Below are positions 18,952-28,697 of a stretch of DNA of 64,000 bases, one piece after another. Both the position numbers and the translations under genes were made by a program. The first letter of the stretch is position 1. Each line of letters begins with the position of its first letter. Source of the stretch: an uncultured Saprospiraceae bacterium. Lineage in GTDB: Bacteria > Bacteroidota > Bacteroidia > Chitinophagales > Saprospiraceae. The DNA is taken from NCBI GenBank assembly GCA_937981555.1, contig CALJOK010000074.1, positions 62,001 through 126,000 of the forward strand. Reading direction: 5' to 3'. The notes beneath the pieces were generated by a model. That model was not told the DNA's origin, searched no databases, and saw nothing but the letters and a program-made list of their open reading frames with translations.

Positions 18952-18978
18952 AAAAAGTATCCTATTAGAATACTTTTT
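18952..18978 (+). terminator. Intrinsic terminator of the small peptide gene
   Basis: AAAAAGTAT (18952-18960) pairs perfectly with ATACTTTTT (18970-18978) around a 9-base loop; the 3' arm ends in T5. It begins five bases after the peptide's stop codon. Confidence 0.7.
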
Positions 18979-19070
18979 ATTCATTGAAAAATTATTGGCA
19001 TCATCTAAAAGTTGGTGCCAATAATTTTCACGTCATTTTTAATCAAACCATACTTACTTTAGACTGACTG

Positions 19071-19122
19071 ATAAAATCCGTTATACATGTTTCTATAACC
19101 TCTCAACGATTAACGCAAGCAG
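19071..19122. repeat. Dispersed intergenic repeat, copy 1 (TCCGTTAT type)
   Basis: This stretch, just past the TonB receptor stop, matches 32143-32194 over about 50 bases with roughly 80 percent identity, sharing TCCGTTAT, CATGT, TCAAC and ATTAACG blocks in the same order. Both copies lie directly beyond the stop codon of a minus-strand gene. Confidence 0.6.
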
Positions 19123-19128
19123 GTACCA

Positions 19129-21507
19129 TTACATAAACTTAAAATTATAAGTCAATGAAAGCACCGGTGTATTAAATATCGAAACCTGGTTAGCTTTAAG
19201 TCCTCCTACTTTTCCTCCGAAATATCTATTGAAAGCATTCTTTCGACCATATAAATTATATACGGTAAAAATCCAATCTCCTTTAAAACGCTTGCCTTCT
19301 TTGGTGGTAATATTATGAACTCGCCATGAAAAATCCAACCGATGATAAGCTGGCAATCTTGAATTATTCCTTTCCAAATAAATAGGAACAGAAATATTAT
19401 TGACGCTAAATGTGGCATTAGGAATAGAATATGGTTTCCCTGTTTGGTAAGTAAAATTAAAACTATACGTGTTGTATTTATTCAATTTAAAATTGACCGT
19501 ACTATTAAAAACATGTGGTCGATCAAAATCAGAATTAAACCATTCGTTATTATTTATTCTATTCTTGATCTCTTCTGCATCAAATTTGCGTTGGCTCTTA
19601 GACCAAGTATAATTGAACCAACCATGTACTTTTCCTTTCGATTGTTCCAAACTAAACTCTAATCCATAAGTCTTCCCTTTACCTTGAATCACTTCTTTTT
19701 CAATAAATTGTTGCAAGAAAAAATCTGCGCCAGGTTTATAATCCAATACATTTTTGATAGTCCGATAATAACCTTCTACACTCAAAGTGACTTGATTGTC
19801 TTTTAAATTTTGATAAAATCCAAGACTATACGTTTGACCAACTTGAGGGGCAATATAAGCATCAGATGTTTTCCACCGAGAAGTAGGTAAGGGAGTCGTA
19901 CTGTTATAAATATTTTGCAAATATTGACGGGTTAGCGCATAACTTGCTTTTAGAGAAGTATTCTCGGAGACTTTAAATCTCATTCCAAAACGTGGTTCCA
20001 AACCTTGGTACGTTTTTACAATATCTCCTTTGTCATAAGCAATAATAGAAGTGATATTTTCTCTCTCCTCGTTTTCATATTGAGCCTCATCAAAAGCACC
20101 GACCAATAAAAACTGAGTATATCGCAAGCCTAAAGAAAGAGATAATTTTTCTGAAGGAGTCCAATCTACACTCCCGAAAGCAGAAAGTTCAAAACTGTTT
20201 TCTTCTGGTAATTCCACCTGTTGGATACTTGCTACATTGCCCGGCAGTAAATTCCCTGGAGAAAGTGTCGTGTGATCCAGTTGTATTCCACCTGAATAAT
20301 TCCAAATGGAATTTATGGTTCTAGAGTATTCAGATTGAAGACTTTGATTTTGTATTCTTGATTCAAATTTGATGATATCATCGGAACTTTCTTGAGGAAA
20401 AAAAATCTTAGGAGTATAGTTACTACTGACTAAAGTTGTTCGCAAAAAAGAATTATTTTCCAAAGTCCGTATCCAGTTCAACGTACCATTTAAAGTAGAA
20501 TAATCATATTGGTTGCTGGAAGCGATAATGGAACTTATTTGGGAACTAACGTCTAGTTGATAAAAATCATGACTCGCAAATCCTGTCAAATAAAAACTAT
20601 TCTTATCGTTAGCCAGGAATTTCACTTTCACGGTTCCATCTATAAAATTCGCTTTCGTATTTTTTAGTCTTTCTACAAATGAAAATAAAAAATCATTATA
20701 AAACATTCTGGTAGAAGCGATGACAGATAATTTATTTTTTATAATCGGGGTTTCAATCGCTAATCGGGAGGAAGCAAAACCTACACCGCCAGTTAAGGTA
20801 AATTTTTCAGCAGTAGGATTTTTCACCTTAACATCTACGACCGAAGAAATTCGTCCGCCATATTTGGAAGGCATATTGGAGCGAAATAATTCTACGCCTC
20901 CGATCGCCTCTGGAGTAAATACAGAAAACAATCCAAACAAATGAGTAGGATTAAATATTGGAGCATAATCTAACAATACTAAATTTTGGTCGAGAGATCC
21001 ACCACGAACCGACAAGCCGTTACTAGCCTCCCCTGCCGAACCCACGCCTGCCAACAATGTCAAACTTGACAATACATCCACCTCTCCAATAGCAGTAGGC
21101 AACAACTTCATTTTGTCCATTGACAATTGTTGAACCCCCATAACAGAGCGGTCAATATTCTCACGAGTGTTCTCTCCCGTAATTGTAATGTTATTTAACA
21201 GATAACCTTCAGGGTTAATATTGATAAAGAGTGTTCTATTTTTATTTAAGAAAACAGTCGTGGTATCATTTTGAAAACCAAGGTAGGAAGTGACTAATTG
21301 ATAATTATCAGTTTCCAGATTGACAGTTAAATTTCCTTTTTCATCCGTCGAACCACCACAGGAACATGGCGAAATAAAAATGTTGGCGAATTCAATAACT
21401 TCAGAAGTGTTGCTATTTCTTACTGTGATATTCAAGTCAAAATTTTGGGCTTGAATAGTTTTTGTAACAATACAAATACAAAAGATAAAAAGTATAGTTT
21501 TTTTCAT
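19129..21507 (-). CDS. TonB-dependent receptor paired with a DUF4249 lipoprotein
   Basis: The 792-residue receptor is counted from the ATG at 21507, which yields a clean signal peptide (MKKTILFIFCICIVTKTIQAQ); an upstream start at 21552 would overlap the preceding gene. Domains: carboxypeptidase-regulatory-like at about 23-105, plug at about 125-235 (NGLSVRGGSLDQNLVLLDYAP, IGGVELFRSNMPSKYGGRISS), and a barrel ending in LSLTYNFKFM. Its start lies 22 bases beyond the stop of the DUF4249 gene, the usual order for this receptor/lipoprotein pair, which together probably import an unknown ligand in the manner of SusC/SusD. Confidence 0.92.
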   Translation of the reverse strand: MKKTILFIFCICIVTKTIQAQNFDLNITVRNSNTSEVIEFANIFISPCSCGGSTDEKGNLTVNLETDNYQLVTSYLGFQNDTTTVFLNKNRTLFININPEGYLLNNITITGENTRENIDRSVMGVQQLSMDKMKLLPTAIGEVDVLSSLTLLAGVGSAGEASNGLSVRGGSLDQNLVLLDYAPIFNPTHLFGLFSVFTPEAIGGVELFRSNMPSKYGGRISSVVDVKVKNPTAEKFTLTGGVGFASSRLAIETPIIKNKLSVIASTRMFYNDFLFSFVERLKNTKANFIDGTVKVKFLANDKNSFYLTGFASHDFYQLDVSSQISSIIASSNQYDYSTLNGTLNWIRTLENNSFLRTTLVSSNYTPKIFFPQESSDDIIKFESRIQNQSLQSEYSRTINSIWNYSGGIQLDHTTLSPGNLLPGNVASIQQVELPEENSFELSAFGSVDWTPSEKLSLSLGLRYTQFLLVGAFDEAQYENEERENITSIIAYDKGDIVKTYQGLEPRFGMRFKVSENTSLKASYALTRQYLQNIYNSTTPLPTSRWKTSDAYIAPQVGQTYSLGFYQNLKDNQVTLSVEGYYRTIKNVLDYKPGADFFLQQFIEKEVIQGKGKTYGLEFSLEQSKGKVHGWFNYTWSKSQRKFDAEEIKNRINNNEWFNSDFDRPHVFNSTVNFKLNKYNTYSFNFTYQTGKPYSIPNATFSVNNISVPIYLERNNSRLPAYHRLDFSWRVHNITTKEGKRFKGDWIFTVYNLYGRKNAFNRYFGGKVGGLKANQVSIFNTPVLSLTYNFKFM

Positions 21508-21529
21508 GGATATTTTTTGGAAGTTTATT

Positions 21530-22645
21530 CTATTGCCAACCTTCCGGTTCAATCCCCGTTCTAGTCAGACTCTCTTCACATGGATAAGATTGAGGACAGG
21601 AGGGACAATTCTCGAGGATAATAGGATCATCGGGTCTAAAAGGATCTTCTGAAATAGTGGAACGATCGATAAATAAAGATTTAGAAGAAACCCCTGCAGT
21701 AGTGAATTGCCCCAAGACAAATTCACTAGGATCATTTGGATTAAATAAATTACCTAATAAAGGAGCTGGAGGAGGTGCATTCAAACCAGCATTGGCACTC
21801 ACCTGATCATTGATAATTTTAAAATAATTATAAGTCGATTCGTTTAATGATAATTGTTGAACCTCAATCAAAATATCTGGTCTTCTATTAAAAGGTAAGA
21901 TTACAATTTCACGATCTTTAATAATTGCTCCATCTGACAACCGATCTTCGAAAATGATTGGTTCTTCTTCGTATTTAATTTGCCAGCATTCAGGGTCACA
22001 CAAATAATTAGTATAGGCTGGGCCAAAGCTGAAAGTAGAGGGCTGGCAAGCATCATCTCGATAAATACCTTTTGTACAGGTTTTGCAAACAAAGAGCGGT
22101 TCATAGATTTTATATTTCCACAAATAAAAATTTTCCTCTCCTTCAATATCTTGCCAATCTATACTTACCCTATGACCAGGAACAAATTTTTCCCGAAAAT
22201 CATCATACTTTATTTCAGCAGAATATTCGTATTTGATTTCATCAATTGGAATAACCGCTTGAACTGTTTCTGATTTGGATTCAAACATTCTACCATCCTC
22301 CAATTCAATGAACAATTTCCAAACCTCTCCTTCCTCCACCGCAAAATCGGGTGGACAAATATACACTCCTGAACTGTTTTCAAAAAAATCAATTACTTCT
22401 CCGGTATTTACATTTTCTATTTCTACACTTGCATTAGGAACGTACTTTACAGAATAAAATCTTTCATCCCAATTCGATCTACTGATGGTCACAGAAGATG
22501 TTCCTAGTTCCGTCAAAGCATAGGCATCAATAAAAATTAAATTATCTTGATAACTATATTCCGCATCTACTTGATCCACACAACTAGGGAAGGATACTGC
22601 TATCACCATCAAAAAAAAGATTAAAACACTTGTTCGTAATTTCAT
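21530..22645 (-). CDS. DUF4249 family lipoprotein
   Basis: From the ATG at 22645 this is a 371-residue lipoprotein with a signal ending SFPSC (lipid-modified Cys near residue 22). The mature part shows the DUF4249 layout: an early LIFIDAYALTELGTSSVTISRS strand block, a NASVEIENVNTG segment, and a C-terminal part with three short Cys pairs ending CPSCPQSYPCEE. It lies immediately upstream of a TonB-dependent receptor gene on the same strand. DUF4249 proteins are thought to be surface partners of such receptors; the ligand is not known. Confidence 0.88.
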   Translation of the reverse strand: MKLRTSVLIFFLMVIAVSFPSCVDQVDAEYSYQDNLIFIDAYALTELGTSSVTISRSNWDERFYSVKYVPNASVEIENVNTGEVIDFFENSSGVYICPPDFAVEEGEVWKLFIELEDGRMFESKSETVQAVIPIDEIKYEYSAEIKYDDFREKFVPGHRVSIDWQDIEGEENFYLWKYKIYEPLFVCKTCTKGIYRDDACQPSTFSFGPAYTNYLCDPECWQIKYEEEPIIFEDRLSDGAIIKDREIVILPFNRRPDILIEVQQLSLNESTYNYFKIINDQVSANAGLNAPPPAPLLGNLFNPNDPSEFVLGQFTTAGVSSKSLFIDRSTISEDPFRPDDPIILENCPSCPQSYPCEESLTRTGIEPEGWQ

Positions 22646-22827
22646 AAGTTGACCTAATTTTAATTCGCTCAAAATAGGGAACTTTTTATTATAGATATGT
22701 TTTAAATTAAACTTTTCTTCCTGTTCTATAGTTTCAATTGGAAAACACCATTATTTTGGTACCAAAATACCTTAGCATAAATAGAGTCGTTCTTCAATCT
22801 GCATTTGAATAAATTTAAGTACTCGAT

Positions 22828-22950
22828 GCCGCCAAGACTCTGCCTGGTCTCTAGCAGTTTGCTTGACTCTGCCAACTGTTGGCATACTTTTTTTTTTCAA
22901 TAGAAGCCAAAACTTTCAGAATGTTTTACACCGGCCAAAAGTACGGTGCG
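22828..22950. repeat. Degenerate intergenic repeat, copy A
   Basis: This copy contains the 16-mer ACTCTGCCAACTGTTG at 22866-22881, identical to 31238-31253, followed in both by an A/T run and a CAAT(A/T)GAAGCC block. A second sub-motif, GCCAAGACTCTGCCTG (22831-22845 region), recurs in the copy at 24735. It fills most of the 324-base gap between the DUF4249 and DUF4177 genes. The reading frames in it are short and broken. Confidence 0.65.
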
Positions 22951-22969
22951 AATGGTATGCCTGTGATAT

Positions 22970-23176
22970 TTAGCTTATTTCAATTTCCTTTTTAAAGATC
23001 AGAACTATATAATCTGTTCTTCCGCTGGAATGACTATCTAAAGTTGAAACAAGTTCCCAACCTTCCAATCCTAATTTATTCATTTTTATGTTTAATTCTT
23101 CATCATAAATTTTGTTTCCTTGAAAGAGAGAATACTCCGTTTCAAACTTTAATGTTTTGTATTCAAATTGCTTCAT
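22970..23176 (-). CDS. DUF4177 domain-containing small protein
   Basis: The 68-residue protein matches the DUF4177 pattern: MKQFEYKTLKFE at the start, then LNKLG-type MNKLGLEGWELVST in the middle and a final hydrophobic strand DYIVLIFKKE. It is a small cytoplasmic protein, and the family has no settled function. Degenerate repeats flank it on the upstream-coordinate side. Confidence 0.8.
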   Translation of the reverse strand: MKQFEYKTLKFETEYSLFQGNKIYDEELNIKMNKLGLEGWELVSTLDSHSSGRTDYIVLIFKKEIEIS

Positions 23177-23238
23177 AGTTTTTTATTTATGCACTTTTTT
23201 TAATAGGGCTAGCTCTTGTGGAACGAGCGAGCATAATT

Positions 23239-24636
23239 TTAATTTTTCACAATCTTAAATCTCTCAAAAACATTTCCTCCTGCTTGTATAGCTACAAAAT
23301 AAATTCCCGCGGTAGCTGATAGTTCAAAATTGATCTCCTGAGTATTTTTATAACTTTTAGACATCAATTCTTTACCAGAAATATTATAAACTTTAATTCG
23401 TAAAATCTGATAATTTTGATGGGCAATAATATTAATATTGCCGTTGGTTGGATTTGGAAAACATTGAAAACGGGATAGATCAGTTATATTCTCAATAGCA
23501 ACAATTTCTTCTGTACATTGAATATCACAGGAATCACTATAAGTAGTTGTCGGATCTATGCTAAGCCAATTTTGAGCGGAATAAAATGAGTCATCCACCT
23601 GTATACACGTTAGCATTGGATTTTCTGTAGCATTAAAACCTTCTAGTTCTATATTATTTCCATTTTTTAAATTGAGACAATTCATATTATTTTCCATACA
23701 ATATAAATCAGTCAATTTGATATTCTCTGATAAATCAAGTTCAGATATATTATTCTTATAACAAGACAATCCTTCCAATCCTGTATTATTTGAAACATCT
23801 AATTCACTTAAATTATTTTCACTCAAACTAAGTTCTCGTAACTCAATATTTTGACTTAAATCTAAACTGTCCAGTTCACTATCAGTCAACCTTAACACAA
23901 TGAGATTAAGATTCTTAGTAACATCTATTCCTGTAAGATAGGTACCTCTAACCCATAAATTGATTAGTGCAAGATTTTGAGTAACATCTATTTCTTGAAG
24001 ATCGAGAAAGGTTGCTTTAAAATATCTAAGCGCAATATTATGAGTTACATCTATCTCAGTAAGTGGTGTATTACTAATGTTTAATCTAGATAAGGCTATA
24101 TTATTAGATAGGTCAATCTCTTCTATATCCGAAAAATTAATATCCAAGTCCTCTAATGTAATATTTTGAGATAGGTCAAGATCGGTCATTTGATTACCAG
24201 CACAATCCAATCGAATTAACGCTGTGTTGTTAAGAAGATTAAGGCTGGGTAAATCGTTAAAGGAGCAATCAATTCCTTCTAATCCCGTATTTTGAGTAAC
24301 ATCCAAATTATTGAGGTCATTATGCTTACAATCTAGTACCTTCAAATTGATATTGGAAGATAACACCAATGAAGTTAATTCATTCTCCTTACAAATTAAT
24401 ACCTCTAAATCTGTAAAATCTTCAATTCCAGCCAAACTGCTAATGTCTTTGTCCGTTAAATATAGTTCGGTCAGGTTTTCAATTTCACTTGTCAAAACTT
24501 GTCCATCGAGTGTCCCAGAATCTATACCCTGATTGAGCAATTCCTGTTCAAAATTCGAATCTGGAATATTGGTGGTTTGAGCAAAGACAAGGTGATTACA
24601 AAGAATAAATAGTAATGTAAAAATAGATAGCTTCAT
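23239..24636 (-). CDS. Secreted leucine-rich-repeat protein with T9SS tail
   Basis: The 465-residue protein has a signal peptide (1-19, ending VFAQ), an N-terminal cap (IPDSNFEQELLNQGID), and about fourteen 21-residue leucine-rich repeats of the pattern LxxLDVTxNxxLxxLxCxxN over about residues 55-345. A T9SS sorting tail follows at about 390-465 (FPNPTNGNINI, ending FERFKIVKN). It is exported to the cell surface or beyond by type IX secretion, where the LRR solenoid likely binds proteins or glycans. Internal repeats make it prone to recombination. The ligand is unknown. Confidence 0.93.
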   Translation of the reverse strand: MKLSIFTLLFILCNHLVFAQTTNIPDSNFEQELLNQGIDSGTLDGQVLTSEIENLTELYLTDKDISSLAGIEDFTDLEVLICKENELTSLVLSSNINLKVLDCKHNDLNNLDVTQNTGLEGIDCSFNDLPSLNLLNNTALIRLDCAGNQMTDLDLSQNITLEDLDINFSDIEEIDLSNNIALSRLNISNTPLTEIDVTHNIALRYFKATFLDLQEIDVTQNLALINLWVRGTYLTGIDVTKNLNLIVLRLTDSELDSLDLSQNIELRELSLSENNLSELDVSNNTGLEGLSCYKNNISELDLSENIKLTDLYCMENNMNCLNLKNGNNIELEGFNATENPMLTCIQVDDSFYSAQNWLSIDPTTTYSDSCDIQCTEEIVAIENITDLSRFQCFPNPTNGNINIIAHQNYQILRIKVYNISGKELMSKSYKNTQEINFELSATAGIYFVAIQAGGNVFERFKIVKN

Positions 24637-24734
24637 ACTTTATTGTTTTATTTTTCCAAAAGGTCAATTTACTTTTTGAGATTTTTTTCCACCTGCTAGG
24701 CTACCTCCCTACATGTTGCCTAGTATCCAAACCG

Positions 24735-24870
24735 TTACCACCAAGACTCTGCCTGCTGTCGAGTATTCAATTTAGCTCAGTCAACAATTGATCATAATTC
24801 AATTGGCTTTCAATAAAATCCAAAAGCTTAAGAAATGCATCACACCAGTCAAAAGCATCATGCGAGCAGA
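24735..24870. repeat. Degenerate intergenic repeat, copy B
   Basis: This copy has the CCAAGACTCTGCCTG block shared with copy A, then CAATTGGCTTTCAATAAAA, then a CTTAAGAAATGCATCACACC block related to copies C and E, and ends TGCGAGCAG as copy E ends CGCGAGCAG. It lies between the LRR gene and the saccharopine dehydrogenase stop. Confidence 0.65.
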
Positions 24871-26244
24871 CTAACCATTTACACCTCCTACTGGATTATA
24901 TCCAAGATACTCCACCTCTTCTTCCTTAAAATGAATACCATACTCTTCTAACTCTTTCAAAATCGGCGTATAGACTTCTTTGTTAATTGGTCTATGCACA
25001 CCTGGAGTTGTTATTTTTTTATTGAGAATCATAAGTGCTACCATTGCAACAGGAAGACCTACTGTTGTTGCCATTGCAGTAAAAGTTTGATCCTCTCCGA
25101 TCAAAACCATTTTACTGTCAATCTGTTTTTTTTGTCCATTCAATTCATAGCCAAACTTGTGATACATGACGATCATATCTTTTTCGTCAGGTTTCAAGGT
25201 CCACTTATCCTCTAATATTTTTTGAAGTGCTTGCGCTGGAGTAGCATTCTTTAGGCCGATCTTTTTTTCATTGTTAAAAATATCTAACTCTAATAGTTTA
25301 TCCCACATCAAATCATCTTGGTCAATTTTCAAAGCATGTCTCAATTTTAACTCTACGGAGTCTGTAGGAGAATACGTCAAAAAAAGATTAATAAAATCTC
25401 GATAACTTAAATCTTCAGAGTTATCAATGGTATAAGAATCATCTGTCAATCCTAGTTGGACAAACATATTCCAAGCCTTACTAAATCCAACTCTACGCAT
25501 CGTTCCTCTATACAACGTAAGGATATCTTCTAGACCATAAATGCTTCGGTATTTTAATGAATTCCGATTGGCCAATGCTTCAAAACGGCCATATCCCTCG
25601 ACATCTAAAAATTCCGTTCTTCTAAAAAGTCGGTGGTATGGAATATATTTTTTTGACCCTTCTTGGAGAAACTCAGCTGCTCCTCCTTGTCCAGCAAGCA
25701 CAACGTTTCTTGGGTTCCAAGTAAATTTGTACCGCCATAAATTATCATCACTTTCCGGAGCAACTAGACCACCTGTAAAAGATTCAAACATCAACATTTT
25801 TCCTCCTGCTTCTCGTATTCGATCGATGACTTGCATGGCACTCATGTGATCGATTCCAGGATCGACTCCAATTTCATTCATGAATACTAAACCGTTTGCT
25901 TTGGCTTCTTCATCCAATGCTTGCATCTCATCACTAACATAAGAAGCCGTCACTAAATGTTTCTTATATAAAATACAATCCTTTGCCGCCTCTATATGAA
26001 AACGAGCTGGCAACATGGAAATGACTAGGTCTGCGGATTCAATAGCTGCTCTTCTCTGTGGTGCATCGAAAACATCCAGTTGGATGCCTTTTGCATTGGG
26101 ATGTCCTTGAGTAAACTTTTGAGCACTTTCTTCAGATAGATCACCAATAGTGATAAATAGATCTTCACTTTCAGATTTACCTAGCAAGTATTTTATCAAA
26201 GAGGTAGCAGAACGTCCTGCACCAATAATCAATATGTTCTTCAT
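24871..26244 (-). CDS. Saccharopine dehydrogenase family protein (Lys9-like)
   Basis: The 457-residue cytoplasmic oxidoreductase opens with a dinucleotide-binding Rossmann fold (ILIIGAGRSATSLIKYLL, then GDLSEESA). The NEIGVDPGIDHMSAM block, the SFTGGLVAPE segment and YKFTWNPRNVVLAGQG fit saccharopine reductase/dehydrogenase (glutamate-forming, the Lys9 branch). The enzyme interconverts saccharopine with alpha-aminoadipate semialdehyde plus glutamate, a step of lysine breakdown or the aminoadipate pathway. No other lysine-pathway gene is in the window. Confidence 0.9.
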   Translation of the reverse strand: MKNILIIGAGRSATSLIKYLLGKSESEDLFITIGDLSEESAQKFTQGHPNAKGIQLDVFDAPQRRAAIESADLVISMLPARFHIEAAKDCILYKKHLVTASYVSDEMQALDEEAKANGLVFMNEIGVDPGIDHMSAMQVIDRIREAGGKMLMFESFTGGLVAPESDDNLWRYKFTWNPRNVVLAGQGGAAEFLQEGSKKYIPYHRLFRRTEFLDVEGYGRFEALANRNSLKYRSIYGLEDILTLYRGTMRRVGFSKAWNMFVQLGLTDDSYTIDNSEDLSYRDFINLFLTYSPTDSVELKLRHALKIDQDDLMWDKLLELDIFNNEKKIGLKNATPAQALQKILEDKWTLKPDEKDMIVMYHKFGYELNGQKKQIDSKMVLIGEDQTFTAMATTVGLPVAMVALMILNKKITTPGVHRPINKEVYTPILKELEEYGIHFKEEEVEYLGYNPVGGVNG

Positions 26245-26390
26245 TTCTATATAATTTTATTTTGGGCAAATGTAGTTAAGTGAATTGGCAACTGTGTATA
26301 AATATTGGTTTAATTGATATATCTAAATGATTATGTAGCGAAGATTTTTTTTAGACTTTAGGTTTGGGCAGAACGGAGCATTCAATCTTA

Positions 26391-27380
26391 CTAATAATCA
26401 CTTGCTTTTAGCCAACCAATATCTTCCGTAGGATAATTATGCATTGAGATCATCTCTTTTAAGTCAAATTCTTTTTCATCTGGATCAATGATTTTGCAAA
26501 GAATATTCTTTAGCGATTCCAGCCTTGCTTCAACTTTTTCTCTCGATGAGATGATCTTCATATTCTCCAATTCCTTTTTCTTCCAAACTGTATAATTAAA
26601 CAGGCCAGTCCTCTCAATGTATAGCCGACTATTCAAGTAGTAATTGAATAACATCTCCCAATATTTAACCATTTCATATCGCGATGGATTATCAATTACG
26701 GTAGAATCAAGACTCTTAGGGGATTCAAATATTTCTATTTCACCAGTTATTTTCACCAATTTACTTAGATGATCATCATCACATTCCAAGATAAATCCTC
26801 TCCTCATAAATCTTTTTATGCTTGGATCTCCGTTGAAAGCCGACAATAAAGATTCCAATTCTTTAATGTGCAATTGAGTCAATTTGGGTAGACTGTTTCG
26901 ATCATTTAATCCAAATAAAAAAGTCCGGTGATCCATTAAACCAAAATAGGAATCTATGATATTGGGAGCAGTAAATTTCCTAAGCCTTCTACCACATTCT
27001 CCTATACTTAAACATAAGCCCTTAGATATATCATTGCTAACTATTTTAAGAAAAAGGTTGTGTGAAGTGTAATATAAAATTCTATCATTCATTTGGACAT
27101 GATCGAAATATGGAGCCCCAAGTGATTCTTTAATCTCATTTAGTATTTCTTCTTGTCTACTATCAAAAAAAGGAATCGGAAGAAAAATACCTGCGATCAA
27201 ATTCGTGTCCTTAGACTTATAAAATTGAACGCCTTTATTCCTCTTGACCATCTTACTATCCTCATATAGATAACTATCATTTATGATCAAATCAAAATCA
27301 TCGCCTATGGAAAATCCATGTATCTTCCAATCACAGGGAGGTCTTTTACTTTGAATATATTTGACCAAATTATCAAGCAT
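26391..27380 (-). CDS. Hypothetical protein, 330-residue class
   Basis: This 329-residue soluble protein has no signal peptide, membrane segment or recognised motif. It is rich in charged residues, with a FNYYLNSRLYIERTGLFNYTVWKKKELE helical region near residue 245 and a C terminus ending WLKASDY. Full length and normal codon use support a real gene. It lies between the saccharopine dehydrogenase gene and repeat copy C. The conserved-looking Asp/Trp-rich start (PPCDWKIHGFSIGDDFDLI) might help a profile search. Confidence 0.65.
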   Translation of the reverse strand: MLDNLVKYIQSKRPPCDWKIHGFSIGDDFDLIINDSYLYEDSKMVKRNKGVQFYKSKDTNLIAGIFLPIPFFDSRQEEILNEIKESLGAPYFDHVQMNDRILYYTSHNLFLKIVSNDISKGLCLSIGECGRRLRKFTAPNIIDSYFGLMDHRTFLFGLNDRNSLPKLTQLHIKELESLLSAFNGDPSIKRFMRRGFILECDDDHLSKLVKITGEIEIFESPKSLDSTVIDNPSRYEMVKYWEMLFNYYLNSRLYIERTGLFNYTVWKKKELENMKIISSREKVEARLESLKNILCKIIDPDEKEFDLKEMISMHNYPTEDIGWLKASDY

Positions 27381-27428
27381 TTTGAAATATGTTTTGTTTT
27401 AGCATTATTCTATTTAATTACTTTTTCA

Positions 27429-27445
27429 TTGCTGGTGCTATCGCT
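27429..27445. repeat. Short repeat TTGCTGGTGCTATCGCT, copy 1
   Basis: This 17-base motif recurs with at most a few changes at 29205, 32682, 36094, 36990 and, inverted, at 38239. Copies lie near the ends of genes in accessory regions. Here it is in the leader of the 329-residue hypothetical gene. Confidence 0.6.
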
Positions 27446-27543
27446 AAATATTCAGGCCTAAAGAAACTCCTAAACCATAGTAGTGATTATTTCCTGTGGA
27501 ATTTTTCATTATCTTATTTATGTCATAATATCCCTTTATCCCT

Positions 27544-27620
27544 ACCCAACTGTTGATAATATTCTAATTGGCTTTCAATAAAAGCCAAAGGCTTTAAGAG
27601 ATACTTCACACAAGACATTC
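27544..27620. repeat. Degenerate intergenic repeat, copy C
   Basis: It begins ACCCAACTGTTG, continues with CTAATTGGCTTTCAATAAAAGCC and a CTTTAAGAGATACTTCACAC block, in the same order as copies B and E. It sits between two hypothetical genes. Confidence 0.6.
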
Positions 27621-27628
27621 CCTTAAAT

Positions 27629-28621
27629 TCAATTCGCTATTATTTTCCAATACATTGTACCTAAGACTGAAATCAAAACGATCAATATCCACCATCTTGC
27701 ATTCCTTGTTTTTTCGTCAATATTTTTACTTCGTTGTATTTCAAAAAAGGAATATCCCATGGCGATTAAAAGTAAAATTCCTGCTATTCCTACCATCCAT
27801 TTATTGGTAGATAAAAAGGTGGCCATCATTAATCCAATCGAAACTAAAGGCAATAAGCTTTGATATTTTTCTATCATCGATTTTGGAACATCGGTAGTTA
27901 CAGGATGAATTCCATTCAACAATTTTTCCAGTTCCTCCCTCCGTTCTATTTGGGCTATAATCCCAATGATATCTGTAGAGGTAGCGGATTTGATAAAAAA
28001 GCTTCCATCTTTATTTTTGATGATGGCATTGATATCAGACTGTGCCATAATAATATCAGGAGTATTAAAAGCTTTTCTCTCGATGGTCGTTTCATTAAAA
28101 TTCAGGACATAGCTTTCAAAGATTTGTCGTTGTCGATCTATTCCTCGCTTCATACCATACCCCATTGCCAATAAAGAAATAGGAACCATTATCAATAAGA
28201 TGGTCCAATCAAAATCTCCTGAAATATTGGAATTAAAAACTCCTATGATTAATCCGCCACCTACTGCTAATATCCCTATGGGAATAGTTCGTTTTACCAT
28301 TTCACTTTGGACTTCTTTAAACCCATCAGGCTTCATACTAAAAGTATGTTTCGCTATGGAAAAAGCTGATGGTTCTAGGATATCTGAGGTGTCTAGGATA
28401 TCTGTTCTTGTTTCTTCTTCTTTATTTCGATACCATTTCCTTCCCTGTCTAAATAGAAAAAATGTCAAAACATATAACAATAAAAACCCTACGACTGAAG
28501 ACGAAATCCATTTCTGTAATTCTGGATCTAGATATACAAAAATAATAGTATTGGTCAATAGCAAAAAAATAACGACCGCTACTGCCATTAATATTAAGCC
28601 TATAATTTTTTTGATATTCAT
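27629..28621 (-). CDS. Hypothetical membrane protein
   Basis: The 330-residue product shows seven or so hydrophobic segments: two at the N terminus (about 7-28 and 38-57), two in the middle (about 114-132 and 137-155), and three near the C terminus (about 252-268, 272-286, 308-326). Between them lies a cytoplasmic-looking domain (about 160-245) with SDINAIIKNKDGSFFIKS, reminiscent of a PH-like or bPH domain found in membrane proteins. That link is weak. No pathway context is present. Confidence 0.6.
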   Translation of the reverse strand: MNIKKIIGLILMAVAVVIFLLLTNTIIFVYLDPELQKWISSSVVGFLLLYVLTFFLFRQGRKWYRNKEEETRTDILDTSDILEPSAFSIAKHTFSMKPDGFKEVQSEMVKRTIPIGILAVGGGLIIGVFNSNISGDFDWTILLIMVPISLLAMGYGMKRGIDRQRQIFESYVLNFNETTIERKAFNTPDIIMAQSDINAIIKNKDGSFFIKSATSTDIIGIIAQIERREELEKLLNGIHPVTTDVPKSMIEKYQSLLPLVSIGLMMATFLSTNKWMVGIAGILLLIAMGYSFFEIQRSKNIDEKTRNARWWILIVLISVLGTMYWKIIAN

Positions 28622-28697
28622 TTTTGATTCTTCTTTTGCGGCGGGCAGGCCAGCGAGTTTAGGTCATTTTTATTTCCTTTTCTATAACACAATTCAT

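Noticed and set aside
23600-24400. Regular approximately 63-base periodicity considered as a repeat array
   Set aside because: It is explained by the 21-residue leucine-rich repeats of the encoded protein.
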